Source of the DNA: Pilaira anomala
Taxonomy: Eukaryota; Mucoromycota; Mucoromycetes; Mucorales; Mucoraceae
Length of the DNA: 64,000 nucleotides
Direction: 5' to 3'
NCBI GenBank assembly: GCA_025716855.1
Contig: JAIXMQ010000015.1
Coordinates: 434,001-498,000 of the forward strand
Position 1 is the first letter of the stretch. Every line of letters starts with the position of its first letter. The notes beneath the pieces are model-generated. The model did not search any database. It was not told the DNA's origin and saw only the letters and a list, made by a program, of their open reading frames with translations. A program made the position numbers and the translations under genes. Below are positions 1 to 11,720 of the stretch, one piece after another.

Positions 1-2400
1 TACAAAAGGTTCAACTGTATTTCCTAAACCTTGAACAATACCAGATAATAAATCAAGTGGAACAACGATAAATTCATCATCGAGTTCATCTTCAAGTTCA
101 TCATATTCGTCATATCGAATTGTATTATTTAATGTATTAGAAATCAGCATCACACAACGAGTGAACACGGGTTCTGTAAATGGCAAGAACCCGATTCCTA
201 AAGAGGTAGCAATATCTGTTAAACACTAAAAAGAGAGAGGGAGAGAGAGAAGGAGAGAAGAAGATGAATATATATACATATACACACAAAAAATGTTTAT
301 GCAATATAATTTTTACTTACCCCGAGTAATGGAAATAAATCTGAGTCAGTATCTTCTAATCCATTCCATCTTGAAATCAAAGGAGGCATTAGTACAGCAA
401 TACAACCCGGTTCATTCAACGAGGGACCCACAGACTCAGCCAAAGTTCCAATTGTATCATACAACAACCTCAAGTTCCTATTCCTATAAAGTCTTAATGC
501 CCTTGTGAGATGGTTCAAGATCACGGGTAAATAAGGTACGAGTTCTTGTTCCGTTGCTTGTTCCTCTAAAGTAGAAAAAGCACAACAGGCTGCTTCTTGT
601 ACTCGGTCACTTCGGTCCAGTATACGACGAAGTAGCTCTCGAAGGACGGGTTCATAGAATTGGGTACGGCCGCTTTCCGTTGTTGTACATTGAGAGACGA
701 TCCAATTGGAGAATCGGCTCACGGTCCAACATGTTATGTATCGAACATGTGCCTATACTCATGAAAATAAATAATTAGTTTTTAAACACAGTGTAGTATA
801 CTAAAGTAACTTTTTTTTTTTTTTTTACATTTGGATTAGATAAATTAGAAACAAGAAAGGGTATCATCTCTGGTAAACGATGAGAGATATCACCTAAATA
901 AAGAGACAGAGGTTAAGCAAATGAAGCTTTATCTATCGTAAACTTATATAATTACCTTCGGCCGCAGCACCTAGAGCTAAAATACCACTTTCAACTATTC
1001 GCCAATCTGAACTAAATAAAGCGTGATTTAAGAGCGGAAGTAAAATATCTGTTACTTTAGATTTGAAAACAGCAGTAAGAGCTTCTAAAGAAGTGGCACT
1101 AAATTTCCTTAAAGTCCATTCAGAAAAGAATTCATCATCTTCTTGATCATCCTCATCATCGTCTTCGTCAACTTCTTCTTCTTCTCCTTCTTCTTCTTCT
1201 TGATATCTATTATTATTATGTCTAGTAGACCTCATAAATCTATTATTAAACCTGGGATGTACTAAATCCTCTTGTTGATCTTCTTGATGATCATCTATAC
1301 CAAACATCAAAAGATCCTCTTCAGTATAAACCAAAGAGTTCAAAATGACAGGAATGACTCTTGGCAAGAACGGAATCAAATGTTCATGTAAGTTCCTTAA
1401 GCGACTAAACTGATTCCAAAAATCACAAGCTTCAAGTGCTACTTTAGTATTCTCGGATTGGTTACAAAAAATCATGTACTCGATCAACTGATTCAAATAT
1501 GGCAGTAAACTTTCTGTAAAGTTATCAAGTAACATGACAAATGAACGACATACTTCTTGACGTACTTCTGTATTCTCATCAGTTGCAATTTCAAATAAAC
1601 TTTGTAAATAGGTTTCTATATGATTTAAAAGTGTGGGGCTCTTGAGTGGAATAAAGTGGTTCGTGGCTGAAAGTGATAATACCCTTAACCGTGAGATCGG
1701 GTTACTGAAAAATGGAATAAATAGGGGTATAATTAATTCTAGTACCGGTCTATCTTCTATTGTCGCTATACTCATGTCTTTTGCATTATCCTCACATATC
1801 TTTTGTAGTGTATCCAATGCCATCTAAATAAAATAAAATAAGTTTTTATATATACATATATATAATGAATTTTTATTTTAAGTTATTTACCTCTACAGCT
1901 ACCGGGTTACTACTCTCAAGATGGTGCGCCAAGTCTTGTATCGCTTTCGGCCAGTTTAATACTTGGCCTCGAACAATAATGGCAGTAATGACAGAGCCTA
2001 TTGTTCTTCTAACTGTTGCGTCCGGATCAGGTGAATCAAGAGATTGGAGACTGATATACTTTACATGATCCAGCACAGTTAATGGAATTCGATTGAAATG
2101 ATTCAACAAGTTGTTCTTTAACGTAAGTCCTGCTATGGCTCGGGTATAATTATCTTCTTGTGTCATCACTACTAGAATGTATATCAGATATGAATTATAA
2201 TCGGGCGTATCGTTAAATAAAGACAGTCTCTATTATAAATTATATAAGGTGCTTTTTTATTAGTATGACACAACAACAACATATACAAATATATGTATTA
2301 CTTGTTGAACTAGAACTTGATCTCGATTGTTAGGTCGAATGGCATCTCGAAGTAAACTTAAAAGTTGGAAAAGTCCTCGAGGTTCTGGTTGCCATGTCAT
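1..2400 (-). CDS. Transportin (importin-beta-2/Kap104 type), 3' end outside window
   Basis: Nuclear import receptor of the karyopherin-beta2 family, which carries PY-NLS cargo such as hnRNP proteins through the nuclear pore. The ATG is at 2400. I read exons 2400-2302, 2229-1891, 1823-956, about 897-829, 752-321 and 225-1, all joined in frame by GT-AG introns. The product starts [17 protein letters not shown], as transportin-1 does. It consists of HEAT repeats with [10 protein letters not shown], an acidic loop rich in Glu/Asp at about 1120-1200 (the H8 loop that responds to RanGTP in the family), and later [12 protein letters not shown] and [14 protein letters not shown]. All these follow the transportin order. 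The C-terminal HEAT repeats lie beyond position 1. Alternative: another karyopherin, but the acidic loop and N-terminus favour transportin. Exon 4 is only about 70 bp and its 5' edge is approximate. Confidence 0.93.
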
Positions 2401-4902
2401 TTTTTATGTTTTAGAAAAAATAAATATTTAAGAGAAAAAAAAAGAGGGAATAATGAAAAGCAAAAGAGAAGGAGTGAGAGAGAAAGAAAGAAAGAAACAG
2501 AAAAAAGCCTAAACGCGATAATTATATACATGCTGCAGTAAAAAAAAAAAAAAAAAAAAAAATTTGTCATAAATACACACGCGCTTTATACGTTTTTAGC
2601 TTTTTCCTATTCTTGGATTTTTTCTTCTCTTTGGATGGGCTTGTACCTTAAAAAAAAAAGAGTTGTACAAATTAAAAAAAGCTAAAAGTGTTTTTTTGGT
2701 TTTTCCGTTTATTATTATTTTTTTTTTTTTTTGGCACTTTGGAAGTCATCCCTCTTGCGTTTTGATGTTTATTGTTTATATGTATCTATATATTCATTTA
2801 TGACTCCTTAAATTAATTTTTTTTTATGTTGTACACAGGTTCTATAGCACCAAAAGGTACACACAGACACTTTTTTTTTTAAATATTTGTGTACAAATTA
2901 ACTAACTTGGATTATACATTGAAAAATAGAGGAAAAGCAATGATGAAATGGTTTTTCTCTTTCTCTCTCCCTTTCTCTCCCTTTTTTTTTTTTTCTCTTT
3001 TTTAAAATCATACCCTCTTTTTCATGCAGTGATCTCAAACGCCAGGAACTCAGCTTGTGTAATGTTCTAGAATCTATTATTTGATAGTGTCACCGATAAT
3101 GATAGTATTAGATATACAAGTTTTTACGGGTCCATAACTTTACTTTTTTTTTTTTTTTTTTATAGTTTGGATGGCTCATATATATCTAAAAAGTACGAAG
3201 TTCTATTTGTATTTTGCATCCATCAAATAAATTCCTCAGGCGTTACTTTAAAGAGCTGAATTTTTAATGGTATCCTTAAAAGTAGCATTTAGTTATCCAT
3301 TCTACTGCTAAGAAGGAAGAAAATTCCGTCAACATAACTTCTACTTCTAGCGCTCTCTTACATACTTTACTGTATAAACTTATATCTTTCAACTGCTTTA
3401 ATTCCATAAAGAACATGCTGTATCACATGATTCAATATCACTTAGAACAGCGCGGGTTAACGGATAAAAAATAGGAAAAGGCATCCTTTTAGAATACTTG
3501 TATAACCTCAATTAAAAACTTTCCTTATATTGGCCTGTCCTTATAAAAAAAAAAGATTCGAATTCTATAGTTAAAAAATAGCCATATGCATTCTAGAGAC
3601 CTTGTTGGACCCAATTTTTTATGCAACTTGACTATTTATCACAAGCTTTGTATCACTTTCCTTTTTTTTTAAAAAAAGAATAAAACAATGACATCTTCTT
3701 CTCGCTTATTACTTTTTATGCCGCTTCTCATTTGAAAGAGTATAAGGCCGGCATCCTGATGTAGAAACGGAAATTCTTACGAGCGTTTAGATATCAAAGA
3801 TCTATCAAATTGTAGTTAACGAGTTTTTGTCGATTTACTTCAAGTGCAATAAGGCCTACGTAATATGCATAAAGTATGTTGTGTTAAGCTACTAGTGTTA
3901 CGTTGTTCGAAAAATATGTACTGTTAACTACATTAAATCCCCCCCCCCCTGCGCTTCCAGTATATATTCGATAATAATGTATCATTCATGATACATTTTT
4001 TAAAGTTAATCATATATACAATTAGTAGGAAGAAGAAATGCTAAAGGATATATACTAAGAAGCTCTTTTTGGTGATATGACTTTGAACTTTTAAAGACCA
4101 GGTCTTTTGTGTGCTGGTCAAGCAGGGATATTCTAAATCAAGTCGTCAAGGTGTGAATTCATTAAGCATACACTGATATATCTTATTTCAAAAGCTATAC
4201 TATGTACTAAAAAGATTTATCAATGCCAAGGTAGTATTTGCAGCAATATATACAACCAAGCTTTTCAAATCCTTTTCATGCATAAAAGTCGGGTTCTAAA
4301 TGGTTTTCAGTAACTTGAAAACCTTTTTTCGGCTAAAACTTTTGTTTGCCTTCAAGCTTGACCACTTTTTCCAGAATCTGTTGTGCTCCTCTTATTTAAC
4401 CAGTAGATAAAATTTAATATACCCCTTTTTTTTTGTGAATAAGCAGCTGGAAGTAAACAAAATTTGTCTTAGAATTATTAAACATATTGGCAGCAGTCTC
4501 GCCCAATGAACGAGGAAGCGAACCAGGAACCACAAGCTCTATCTTTCCAAACATTACGACGCTCTACGTCCCGTATAACGCGAAGACCTGTGCGTTTAGA
4601 TGTAAAATAAAGAATACAACAAAGAGAACAAACGAAACAAACCAACGACAACCTTTACTTTAAAGAGAGGGAGAGATTACCTAACCAATGATTATAATAT
4701 TGTATTCAAGAGACCTGGGGAGCTCAACCACCTACAGACTCGTGTTACTTGATGATGACTGGAAACAAATGGTCCAGCGAAAAAACTGTTATTACATGAC
4801 AGCCTATCACATTCTATAAATATGACGCTTTCTTTTTTTTTAATTCATTGCTTTACCAGAAAAAAGTTTAGAAATTCAGCAAGTAAAATAAGATTTTAAA
4901 GC
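2401..4902. other. 2.5-kb intergenic region, no supportable gene
   Basis: Divergent spacer between transportin (minus) and an F-box gene (plus). It is full of A/T homopolymers (for example around 2540, 2720, 2990, 3150 and 4420) and a C9 run near 3941. No frame longer than 60 codons is open. The only hint of coding is a 34-codon open frame at 4506-4610 containing TLRRSTSRITRRPVRLD, which resembles the basic linker of LTR-retrotransposon polyproteins. It is too short to call. I see no tRNA or rRNA. Confidence 0.6.
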
Positions 4903-6822
4903 ATGACAACACCCTTGAGCCCAATTTTACCACAACTTCCGTTTGAAATCCTGACACTTGTTTTCAACTATTTGGATCAAGATGATTTAGTGCAATGTCA
5001 ACTTACAAATAAAGGATGGCACCGTGCCTCCATGGAACAATTATATTCTGAACCCATTATTAAAACCAATAAAAGATCGCTTCTCTATATCCGTACAATT
5101 TCAGATTCTTCGCAACTAGCTAGTTATCTCAAGGTCCCTATAGCATATAAAGGCTGCATGGAAGACCCTAACTTAATTGCTGAAGTTGCTAGAAGATGTC
5201 CTAACATAACATCACTAAATGTAGAAAATATCACTTGTTGGGGTCGAATCTCAGAAGAAGTCAGTGAAGGTCGATTATCTCGTTTACAATATTTACCTTA
5301 CTATGGTAAAAAGACCTTTGCAGCTTATATTTCTACAGCATTGAAACTCAAAGCTTCTCTTAAAGAGTTAAAGTTCAGATTCGAACCAGAGTCGAATCAA
5401 GCATTACGAGCTCAAGTTAGTGAATTTAAACAGTTGAAAAGTCTTTATATAATATACTCCTCCAACAAACAGTTGAGTGATTTTGATAAGCTAATAGATG
5501 ATTGTTCACATTTGGAAAGTCTTAATATTAGAGTTCGTCCCGAAGCACAAGAAGATCAAATTACAACATTTGACACAGAGAGATCTATTCGTAGACGCCC
5601 CGATATCCTTACACTAGAATGTGGCTGGGAGGTGATAGATAATGATAGCCAGTTACAGTACGTTATGACCAAGCTTCCGAACCTCAAACGCTTGGTTGTG
5701 GAACTTTTTGATGTAGATTATGACATTAGACATTCTGGCTATTGTTCTCCTTCCATTTTATGCAAATTTTTACGTTATATAATCAACGATATACCTGATT
5801 TCAAAGTAGCATTAGCCTTAAAAAAACAAGATTTAGGGGATGTTTGGATGGAAACCTTCTTATCTAAAGCTGATATGACAGACATGACGGTTCGATATCG
5901 TGAAAGCCTCTTCGGAATTGATGATCCGAATCGTATCAGGCTGAACATTGAAAAAAAGAAATTGACGATTAGATTTCTGATAGGACGTGACGAAATTGGA
6001 TTTCCACATGTAGATTTTTTTTTAAAAGTAGGACATCATCTTCAATCAGTTCAGCTAACTAATTGGCATGATATGTCGTTAGTGGTGCATCGTGGCTCTC
6101 CTTCATACGGCCGTTTTATTAGTTATTGTTGTATCCTTGAAATTCTTTTGATGTGCCCTTTTTTGAAAAAACTTAAGGTGACTGGACCTCTCCATACTTA
6201 TATATCAATCGATGTTCCATTTGGACACACAAACGTGGAGACATTGTCGGTTTTTGATGTCCGTGAAATCAATGAGTGCGGAAAGTTCCTTACAGATATG
6301 TCTTCCAACCTTCCTAATCTTAAAAATGTTGATTTGGAGTATTTTTGTGAACCAAAGAATTTTGAATCAATTGTGATAACGATGCCAAGTACGTCTATTG
6401 ATCAATTAAGATGGAATAACGTTAAACAATGGCATACTGAATATCGTTCTTCTTCTGAAAGTTATTATCTTGATGGAGAATATCAACCTGGTGAAGACGA
6501 ACAGTCTACTGATGAAGATGCTTTTACTGATGAAGATGAGGTGATTGAATTAGATGGCTCCGTTACTGAAGAGGAGCTTAATGATTACAAGTTTACTGAA
6601 GAAGATTATCTTAATGAACTTTATATCCGATTGGAGACGAATAATGAAGCCAAGTACTATCATGTGTCTAAAGAGGATAATTTGAGAAACATAAGTGAAA
6701 ATGAATACTTGAAAGAGTATTTAGGAAACTTGAGCTTTGATATTACCTGTGCAAGCCTAAACAGATTCACCGTTGGTACTTTAAATTACCCATCTACTCA
6801 TACATTGAATTTTTCTACCTAA
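4903..6822 (+). CDS. F-box protein with LRR-like body
   Basis: Single-exon gene of 639 aa. Residues about 9-50 form an F-box (LPQLPFEILTLVFNYLDQDD, then LVQCQLTNKGWHRAS), the segment that binds Skp1 in SCF ubiquitin ligases. The rest has irregular leucine-rich repeats such as LKSLYII, LESLNIRV, LKRLVVEL and LKKLKVTG, which in this family usually select substrates. An acidic insertion rich in Asp/Glu lies at about residues 520-570. The start follows an A-rich leader directly and the F-box begins eight residues later, so the ATG at 4903 is well supported. Paralogues in the window are the intact gene at 29021-30811 and the broken copy at 7018-8800. The substrate cannot be inferred. The F-box assignment is strong; the LRR assignment is by pattern only. 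Confidence 0.85.
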   Translation: MTTPLSPILPQLPFEILTLVFNYLDQDDLVQCQLTNKGWHRASMEQLYSEPIIKTNKRSLLYIRTISDSSQLASYLKVPIAYKGCMEDPNLIAEVARRCPNITSLNVENITCWGRISEEVSEGRLSRLQYLPYYGKKTFAAYISTALKLKASLKELKFRFEPESNQALRAQVSEFKQLKSLYIIYSSNKQLSDFDKLIDDCSHLESLNIRVRPEAQEDQITTFDTERSIRRRPDILTLECGWEVIDNDSQLQYVMTKLPNLKRLVVELFDVDYDIRHSGYCSPSILCKFLRYIINDIPDFKVALALKKQDLGDVWMETFLSKADMTDMTVRYRESLFGIDDPNRIRLNIEKKKLTIRFLIGRDEIGFPHVDFFLKVGHHLQSVQLTNWHDMSLVVHRGSPSYGRFISYCCILEILLMCPFLKKLKVTGPLHTYISIDVPFGHTNVETLSVFDVREINECGKFLTDMSSNLPNLKNVDLEYFCEPKNFESIVITMPSTSIDQLRWNNVKQWHTEYRSSSESYYLDGEYQPGEDEQSTDEDAFTDEDEVIELDGSVTEEELNDYKFTEEDYLNELYIRLETNNEAKYYHVSKEDNLRNISENEYLKEYLGNLSFDITCASLNRFTVGTLNYPSTHTLNFST

Positions 6823-7017
6823 TACATATATCAAATAAAATTATGTACATACTGAATCATTCCATCATTCTCCAGCTCAAGCAATTAGCTGATGTTACGG
6901 CAGCCGAGAAAATACATGTATAAAATAATAACCACATAAATTATTAGGATGTAATAACTGAACACTTTTGTAGTTAGTGTATTTATTTAAATCCTTGTTT
7001 ACAAATAAAAAAAAAAG

Positions 7018-8080
7018 TTAAAAGACCCAATTGAATACTTGAGATGATTTTTTTCTTTGATTTACAATCACCTTAAATTTCTTCAATTTTTGACAGGTGA
7101 TTTCGAATCGAAGCTTCCTTTGAGATTGTCGGTTATAGTTTCTTTCATTCATTTTGAGAAAATTGATATTTTTATTCTTGTAAAATTTCACGCCTCTATC
7201 CGTGCTCAACTTGATAAGTATTTCAAGTTTCATTCCATCAAAGTGAGGCAAATTTGTCCAAGTGAGTAAATCAAGCGATGCACGAGGCACCATAATTGGA
7301 ATAAGACTCAAAGTACGAGGCAAATGGGAAAAATCGTGAGATAAATCTAGTTGTTTGAGGTTTGAAAAATGCTTGATAGATGCAAGTGGTTCTTCAGGTT
7401 GAATAAGATGATAAAGATGAAGAACTTTCACTGTGATGTTTGGTTCTGCATCATCTTCTCCGAATTTGAACTCTTTAGGGAGCCTAGATAGCGTAAGCTT
7501 TTTGAAGCGAAGTACAAGAATTGATACTAAACCTTATGATCTCATCATGCGCATTTGATAAATTTGTATCGTCTCTTTGATCTAAATATACTGTCATTTT
7601 TAAGAATCGTGAGCGAGCGAATCATACCTCCTACTTTTCTGAAAAATAACATATTTTGAGCTTCAATTTCAGCATTTGACGAGTATTGTAGCGATGGGGC
7701 CTTATTATGTTTTATATCTATTTTACACATGGTAGAATCCCATCCAAGTGTTTGCAAATCAAGAATTATATTTTGAAACAAATTATTTTCTCTCATGAGC
7801 TTGTCAAATAAATCCGATACAATATGTGCTTCAATTGCAATGTGTAATGTATAAATTGGAATATTTCTTATGACATGAAGTAAGAAATTGGCTAGAGTGT
7901 TGAAAGAACAATGGATTTAGCCAGTGGGTACGTCTCGATCATGATCAAATAACACCTGTATAGATTCGAGTCCTGAAAATTTTTGCATCACATAATTTAT
8001 CTGTCTTTCATTTTTTTATCGTTTCCCAGGTACAGATAAGGTCGATGATATCAGGACGTGGATTACATGCAGTGATTTTC

Positions 8081-8129
<49 letters not shown>

Positions 8130-8800
8130 CCTCTGATTCCATCGTCGGTAAATTGACATCCAAGAATTTCAAGTGACGGCATTTTTCGATCAAATCCTCT
8201 AAACTACAGAACCCTTTCTTTGACTGATAATGAACTTTAATATCCTGTAACTGCTGCAACTCACCAATTTGATCTTTCAGAGTAGAATAGATATCTAAAT
8301 CTTCTATATCATCTCCATAAAGAGATTCCTCGTCATTGATAAATAAGGTAGTGAGAGAAGATTTAAGATTCAAGACGGTACTGAAGTAAGCGCCTATATT
8401 TTCGCCTTCAGAAACAAGGGGAAGGTACTCTAAGTGAGAGAAGTGGCCTTGAGTGGCAGCATGAGAAAGTCGAGTCCAGAAAGATTGATCTTGATTAGTG
8501 CTGTTCATACGTAATATATTAGGGCAGTTGAGTGCAATTGCGTCAAATAGTTGAGGGTTGTCCTTACTGAATAACATACTAGTATCAAGATACTTTACAT
8601 GATGGCCTAATGTTGAAGAGTTTAAGAGTGTACGGACAAATGTATGTTCGTCGTGTACATATAATAAATCTATGCTAGTATATAGAAGCTCGGTTGAAGT
8701 CCGGTACCATGATTTACAGACAAGCTGACATTGTAATAGATGTTTTTTTGGTAACCTTCTTGAATATTAGAGTCAAGACTTCAAAAGGTATCGAATGCAT
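7018..8800 (-). pseudogene. Broken F-box/LRR paralogue with a poly-His tract
   Basis: The frame opens at 8800 with MHSIPFEVLTLIFKK, a start of F-box, and breaks in the A-run near 8745. The expected continuation (LLQCQLVCKSWYRTSTELLY) is in another frame. That frame runs to 8008 (including HHH x15 and WTRLSHAA) and stops inside a second A-run. The next frame has an in-frame TAA near 7918 and then continues (LANFLLHVIRNIPIYTLHI) to about 7545. A last frame carries LRFKKLTLSRLPKEF and SNLKQLDLSHDF to 7018. Four separate lesions make this a pseudogene, although the two in homopolymers alone could be sequencing errors. It matches the intact F-box genes at 4903-6822 and 29021-30811 in domain order. 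Confidence 0.8.
8081..8129. repeat. (GAT)n trinucleotide microsatellite
   Basis: About 16 tandem GAT/ATG units inside the F-box pseudogene. On the minus strand they read as 15 consecutive His codons (CAT/CAC class), with no interruption. Confidence 0.95.
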
Positions 8801-9948
8801 TATTGAGAAATATAACTGTTTTTTTTTAGAGTGTGTTTATCTCGGGAGTTATAGAAAATAACGCTTATATACTAGACAGAAGAAGAGCTTCAAAAGTAAA
8901 GAAAAATGTAAGCAACGCGTTTTTCAACTACAGAAAAAAAAGGGGGAATAGATTTCGTGACTTATATAATTACAGGAGGTAATAGGTTAATCATTTAAAA
9001 AACAAATTGAATTGTATGATGATAAAAAATAAAATAAAATTCCAGTATGATCTAATATGCATATTACAACAGTAGACTATATATATATATATTTTTTTTT
9101 CATACTAAAAAAGTTGAGTTTATTTAAACATTATGCAAAATATTAAATTAACTTCAAATGTATAAGAATGAGAAAAAAAAAAAGAGACCCACTTTTTTTT
9201 TGGAATGTAACATATCACAAAAAAAAAAAAAAAAAAAAAAAAAAAGAAGCTATATACATATTATTAAACGCTTATGAAATCAATGAAATCAAATAACTAA
9301 ATTACAATTTTTCTTAAAAAAGAAAAGCCTTTAATAAATTGAATAAACAGAGTGAAGGAATGTGATACCTTTTTGTACTAAATCATTTATATATAAAAAG
9401 GTTTATAAACAAAAAGAGTCATTTTTAGAGATTTTGTTTTTTTTTCTTTGATCTGTTCTTCATGTGTGTAACAAGTTACACAATTGTAACATCGGTTCGC
9501 TGTTTGTTTAATCCGAAGCAAAAATAAAAAAGGCTATTTAAATCAAATACTCTTTTTCATAAAATTAAAAAAGTAATTAGACGCAATTACAAAAAGATGT
9601 ATGACACGCAGAATTAGACTGAATAAACTTTTAGCTTTTTCTGAACATTAAAAAAAAAGGACCTTTGACCAAAACGTACAAGAGGCTTATGCAGACACAA
9701 GTGACTTTTAAAAATAGAATCTTTTTGAGACACACATGCTTCAACATCAAAAAGGAGCCCTTTTTTTTTTTTTTTTTTTTTATAAGAAGCAACAGTGCTA
9801 CTATGTTTATGTGTGTACAACAATTATGAAACTAATATTTATTTATACAAAATGAGAAAACAAAAAGAAGTTTCTTTTCAATTGAAATGTTTATTTACAC
9901 CTTTTGCCAAAATGATATTGCAAAAAAAAAAAAAAAAAAAAAAAAAAA
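8801..9948. other. 1.1-kb intergenic region, no supportable gene
   Basis: AT-rich spacer with long A/T runs, for example a 26-nt A-run near 9220, T18 near 9763 and an A-run at 9922-9948 that directly abuts the transposon end. The only open frames are made by homopolymers. I see no RNA gene. Confidence 0.6.
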
Positions 9949-10158
9949 TTAAAGTGTCGCACGTTTTTTAAAAAAAACAGTGTTGTATGTTTTTAGAAAA
10001 GAATGTCGCATGATTCAGGAAAATAGTGTCGCATATTGTATGTAGCTGTTGATTAAATAGGGTGGTCTGCAAGGTAGTCATCAAAATATTTAACCGAGTA
10101 GCGTGCAAACACTTCAAAAGATGACTTGCCTTTAAAACTATTTGAGGAATAGTACCTT
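9949..10158 (+). repeat. Left terminal inverted repeat of the transposon
   Basis: Pairs with 10897-11088 in inverse orientation. The match is imperfect (a few percent substitutions and small indels) and its inner end is approximate, near the block CTATTCCTCAAATA. It overlaps the 3' end of the transposase fragment. Confidence 0.8.
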
Positions 10159-10330
10159 TTCTATGTATAAACTCTCTTTTTACACTACCCTTAGCAACAG
10201 ACCAAAATTCTTCTGTTTGGATTGAGTTCTGACAAGTAAATGAACTTGTTAACCGCCCTCTTTGGTCATTCAACCAATTGTTTTGCCTGTATGTATAAGT
10301 GAATTAACCATGATCAGATAATGTTCTTTC
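9968..10330 (-). pseudogene. Transposase C-terminal fragment (DDE, Tc1/mariner-like)
   Basis: The minus-strand frame contains TEEFWSVAKGSVKREF, which resembles the region around the third acidic residue of the DDE transposase fold (the family pattern is roughly N-P-I-E-x-F-W-S-x-x-K). A second frame just upstream reads YLSELNP, the expected preceding motif, so a frameshift separates the two halves. The Glu of EEFW would be the catalytic third acid. No complete transposase ORF remains. A further minus-strand open frame at 10544-10798 (84 codons) inside the element may be its 5' exon, but I do not recognise it. Confidence 0.6.
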
Positions 10331-10896
10331 TTTCCAGGAAGCTTGTCCATCTCAGCAAGAGTGTCTTTAATAAATTGACATAGTGATTAGTTACCGTGCC
10401 TTTTGTTTAAAGAAAGGGTGAATAAAGAGAAGTAATTAAGAGAGTAGGAAAATGACAGAAATACTAAATGATAAACGAAGGATGGTGATACAGAAACGCA
10501 GCCAACCGTAGAAAATCAAAATGCAATAGAATTTAGAAGCACATCAATTGTAACAAGTTTCCAAAATAATATTTTCGCTATTCAGGTAAGCTTTATTTCT
10601 TATCTTACGGTCATTTTTGTACGATGTAATGTCTTTGAATTTACAAAAAAAAAAATGAGTTTCTTGCACCTGTATAAAAATCTGAAAGTTATCTCTATCG
10701 TCTTCGGAATAATCAACTCCATAAGGCGAGTCAGAATAGACTATGGGTGGTGTCTCAGAAGTAAAAGTCGACTTCAAAAACTCTACTGCGTTGTTCATAT
10801 TAATTCTTCAGTAATGAATAAGTAATAATATTTTTTACAAAGACAATTAACTTCTTTGTCTGGTTGATCCAGCGTGCCACTCAAAAACCTGAGATA

Positions 10897-11088
10897 ATGT
10901 CCTACTATTCCTCAAATAATGCAAGTCATCTTTTGAAGTGTTTGCAGGCTACTCGGTTAAATACTTTGATGACTACCTTACAGACCACCCTACTTAATCA
11001 ACAGCTACATGTACTATTTTCCTGAATCATGCGACACTCTTTTCTGAAAACATACGACATTGTTTTTTTTAAAAGTGCGACACTTTAA
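10897..11088 (-). repeat. Right terminal inverted repeat of the transposon
   Basis: Inverse copy of 9949-10158. It contains the same ordered blocks (ATTCCTCAAATA, GCAAGTCATCTTTTGAAG, CTACTCGGTTAAATA, GCGACACT) and ends in the mirror of the left terminus. Confidence 0.8.
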
Positions 11089-11720
11089 TTTATAAAGGGC
11101 TGTGCAAAAAAAGAAAAAAAGAAAGCACTTTTTTTTTTTTTTGTGAAACAAATAGAAAAAGTGATACTATTATAATATAGTACGCCTGCATTTTTGAGTT
11201 ACCCTATTTCTAGATCACCTTTTCATGCTTATGTATATTCAGATATGTAATAATAAACCTTTAAAACAATGATCTATTTTGACAAAAAAAGATAAATTGT
11301 GAGAATGATTACAATCACATATATAGTAGTGCTGAAACAAATTAGATTGGTACAATTGAAGAAAATCAAAACAAACAACAACACCCTTTTTGGCGCTACT
11401 AATATTAACCTACTTTGCAAAATTATAGACTTTGTGTTAGGTTTTTCCCAATGAAATCAGTTAGTTGCATCATGAAAATGACGTACAGTTATAAAAAGTA
11501 AATTTCATCCAGGTACGAAGGCTTTTCACCTTTTTTTTTTCAGATTCAGATTTAGAGAAAAACGGAATACATCCGTCCCTCTTTTTTTTTCCTTTTGAAT
11601 ACAACCTTCCGTCAAAAAAAAAAAAATCTATATAAAAAGCGCCCTTTTTTTTTTATTTCCCTTTTCTTATTTATACCCAAAAAAAAATTTTTTTTTTATA
11701 TACCTTTTTTATACCAAAAA
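11089..11720. promoter_or_regulatory. Upstream region of the tubby-like gene
   Basis: AT-rich leader. The last 200 bases are dominated by T-runs and A-runs ending in ATACCAAAAA right before the ATG at 11721. A frame is open through this leader from 11595, but it encodes only homopolymer peptides (Phe/Lys). I therefore treat it as untranslated. Confidence 0.4.

Larger units (their letters stand above)
9949..11088. mobile_element. Decayed DNA transposon with long terminal inverted repeats
   Basis: The two ends are inverted copies of each other for about 200 bp. The left end begins TTAAAGTGTCGCAC and the right end finishes GTGCGACACTTTAA. Inside both arms the blocks GTAGTCATCAAA and CACTTCAAAAGATGACTTGC recur in mirror order. 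A TGTCGCA-type subrepeat recurs several times in each arm, as transposase-binding sites often do. The outermost TA or TTAA could be the target duplication, fitting a Tc1/mariner-like (TA) or a TTAA-inserting element. The interior carries a fragment of a DDE-type transposase on the minus strand. The element is 1.14 kb and cannot be autonomous. Confidence 0.8.

Noticed and set aside
11595..11720. In-frame N-terminal extension of the tubby-like protein
   Set aside because: It encodes only Lys/Phe homopolymer peptide from A/T runs; the ATG at 11721 has a normal leader.
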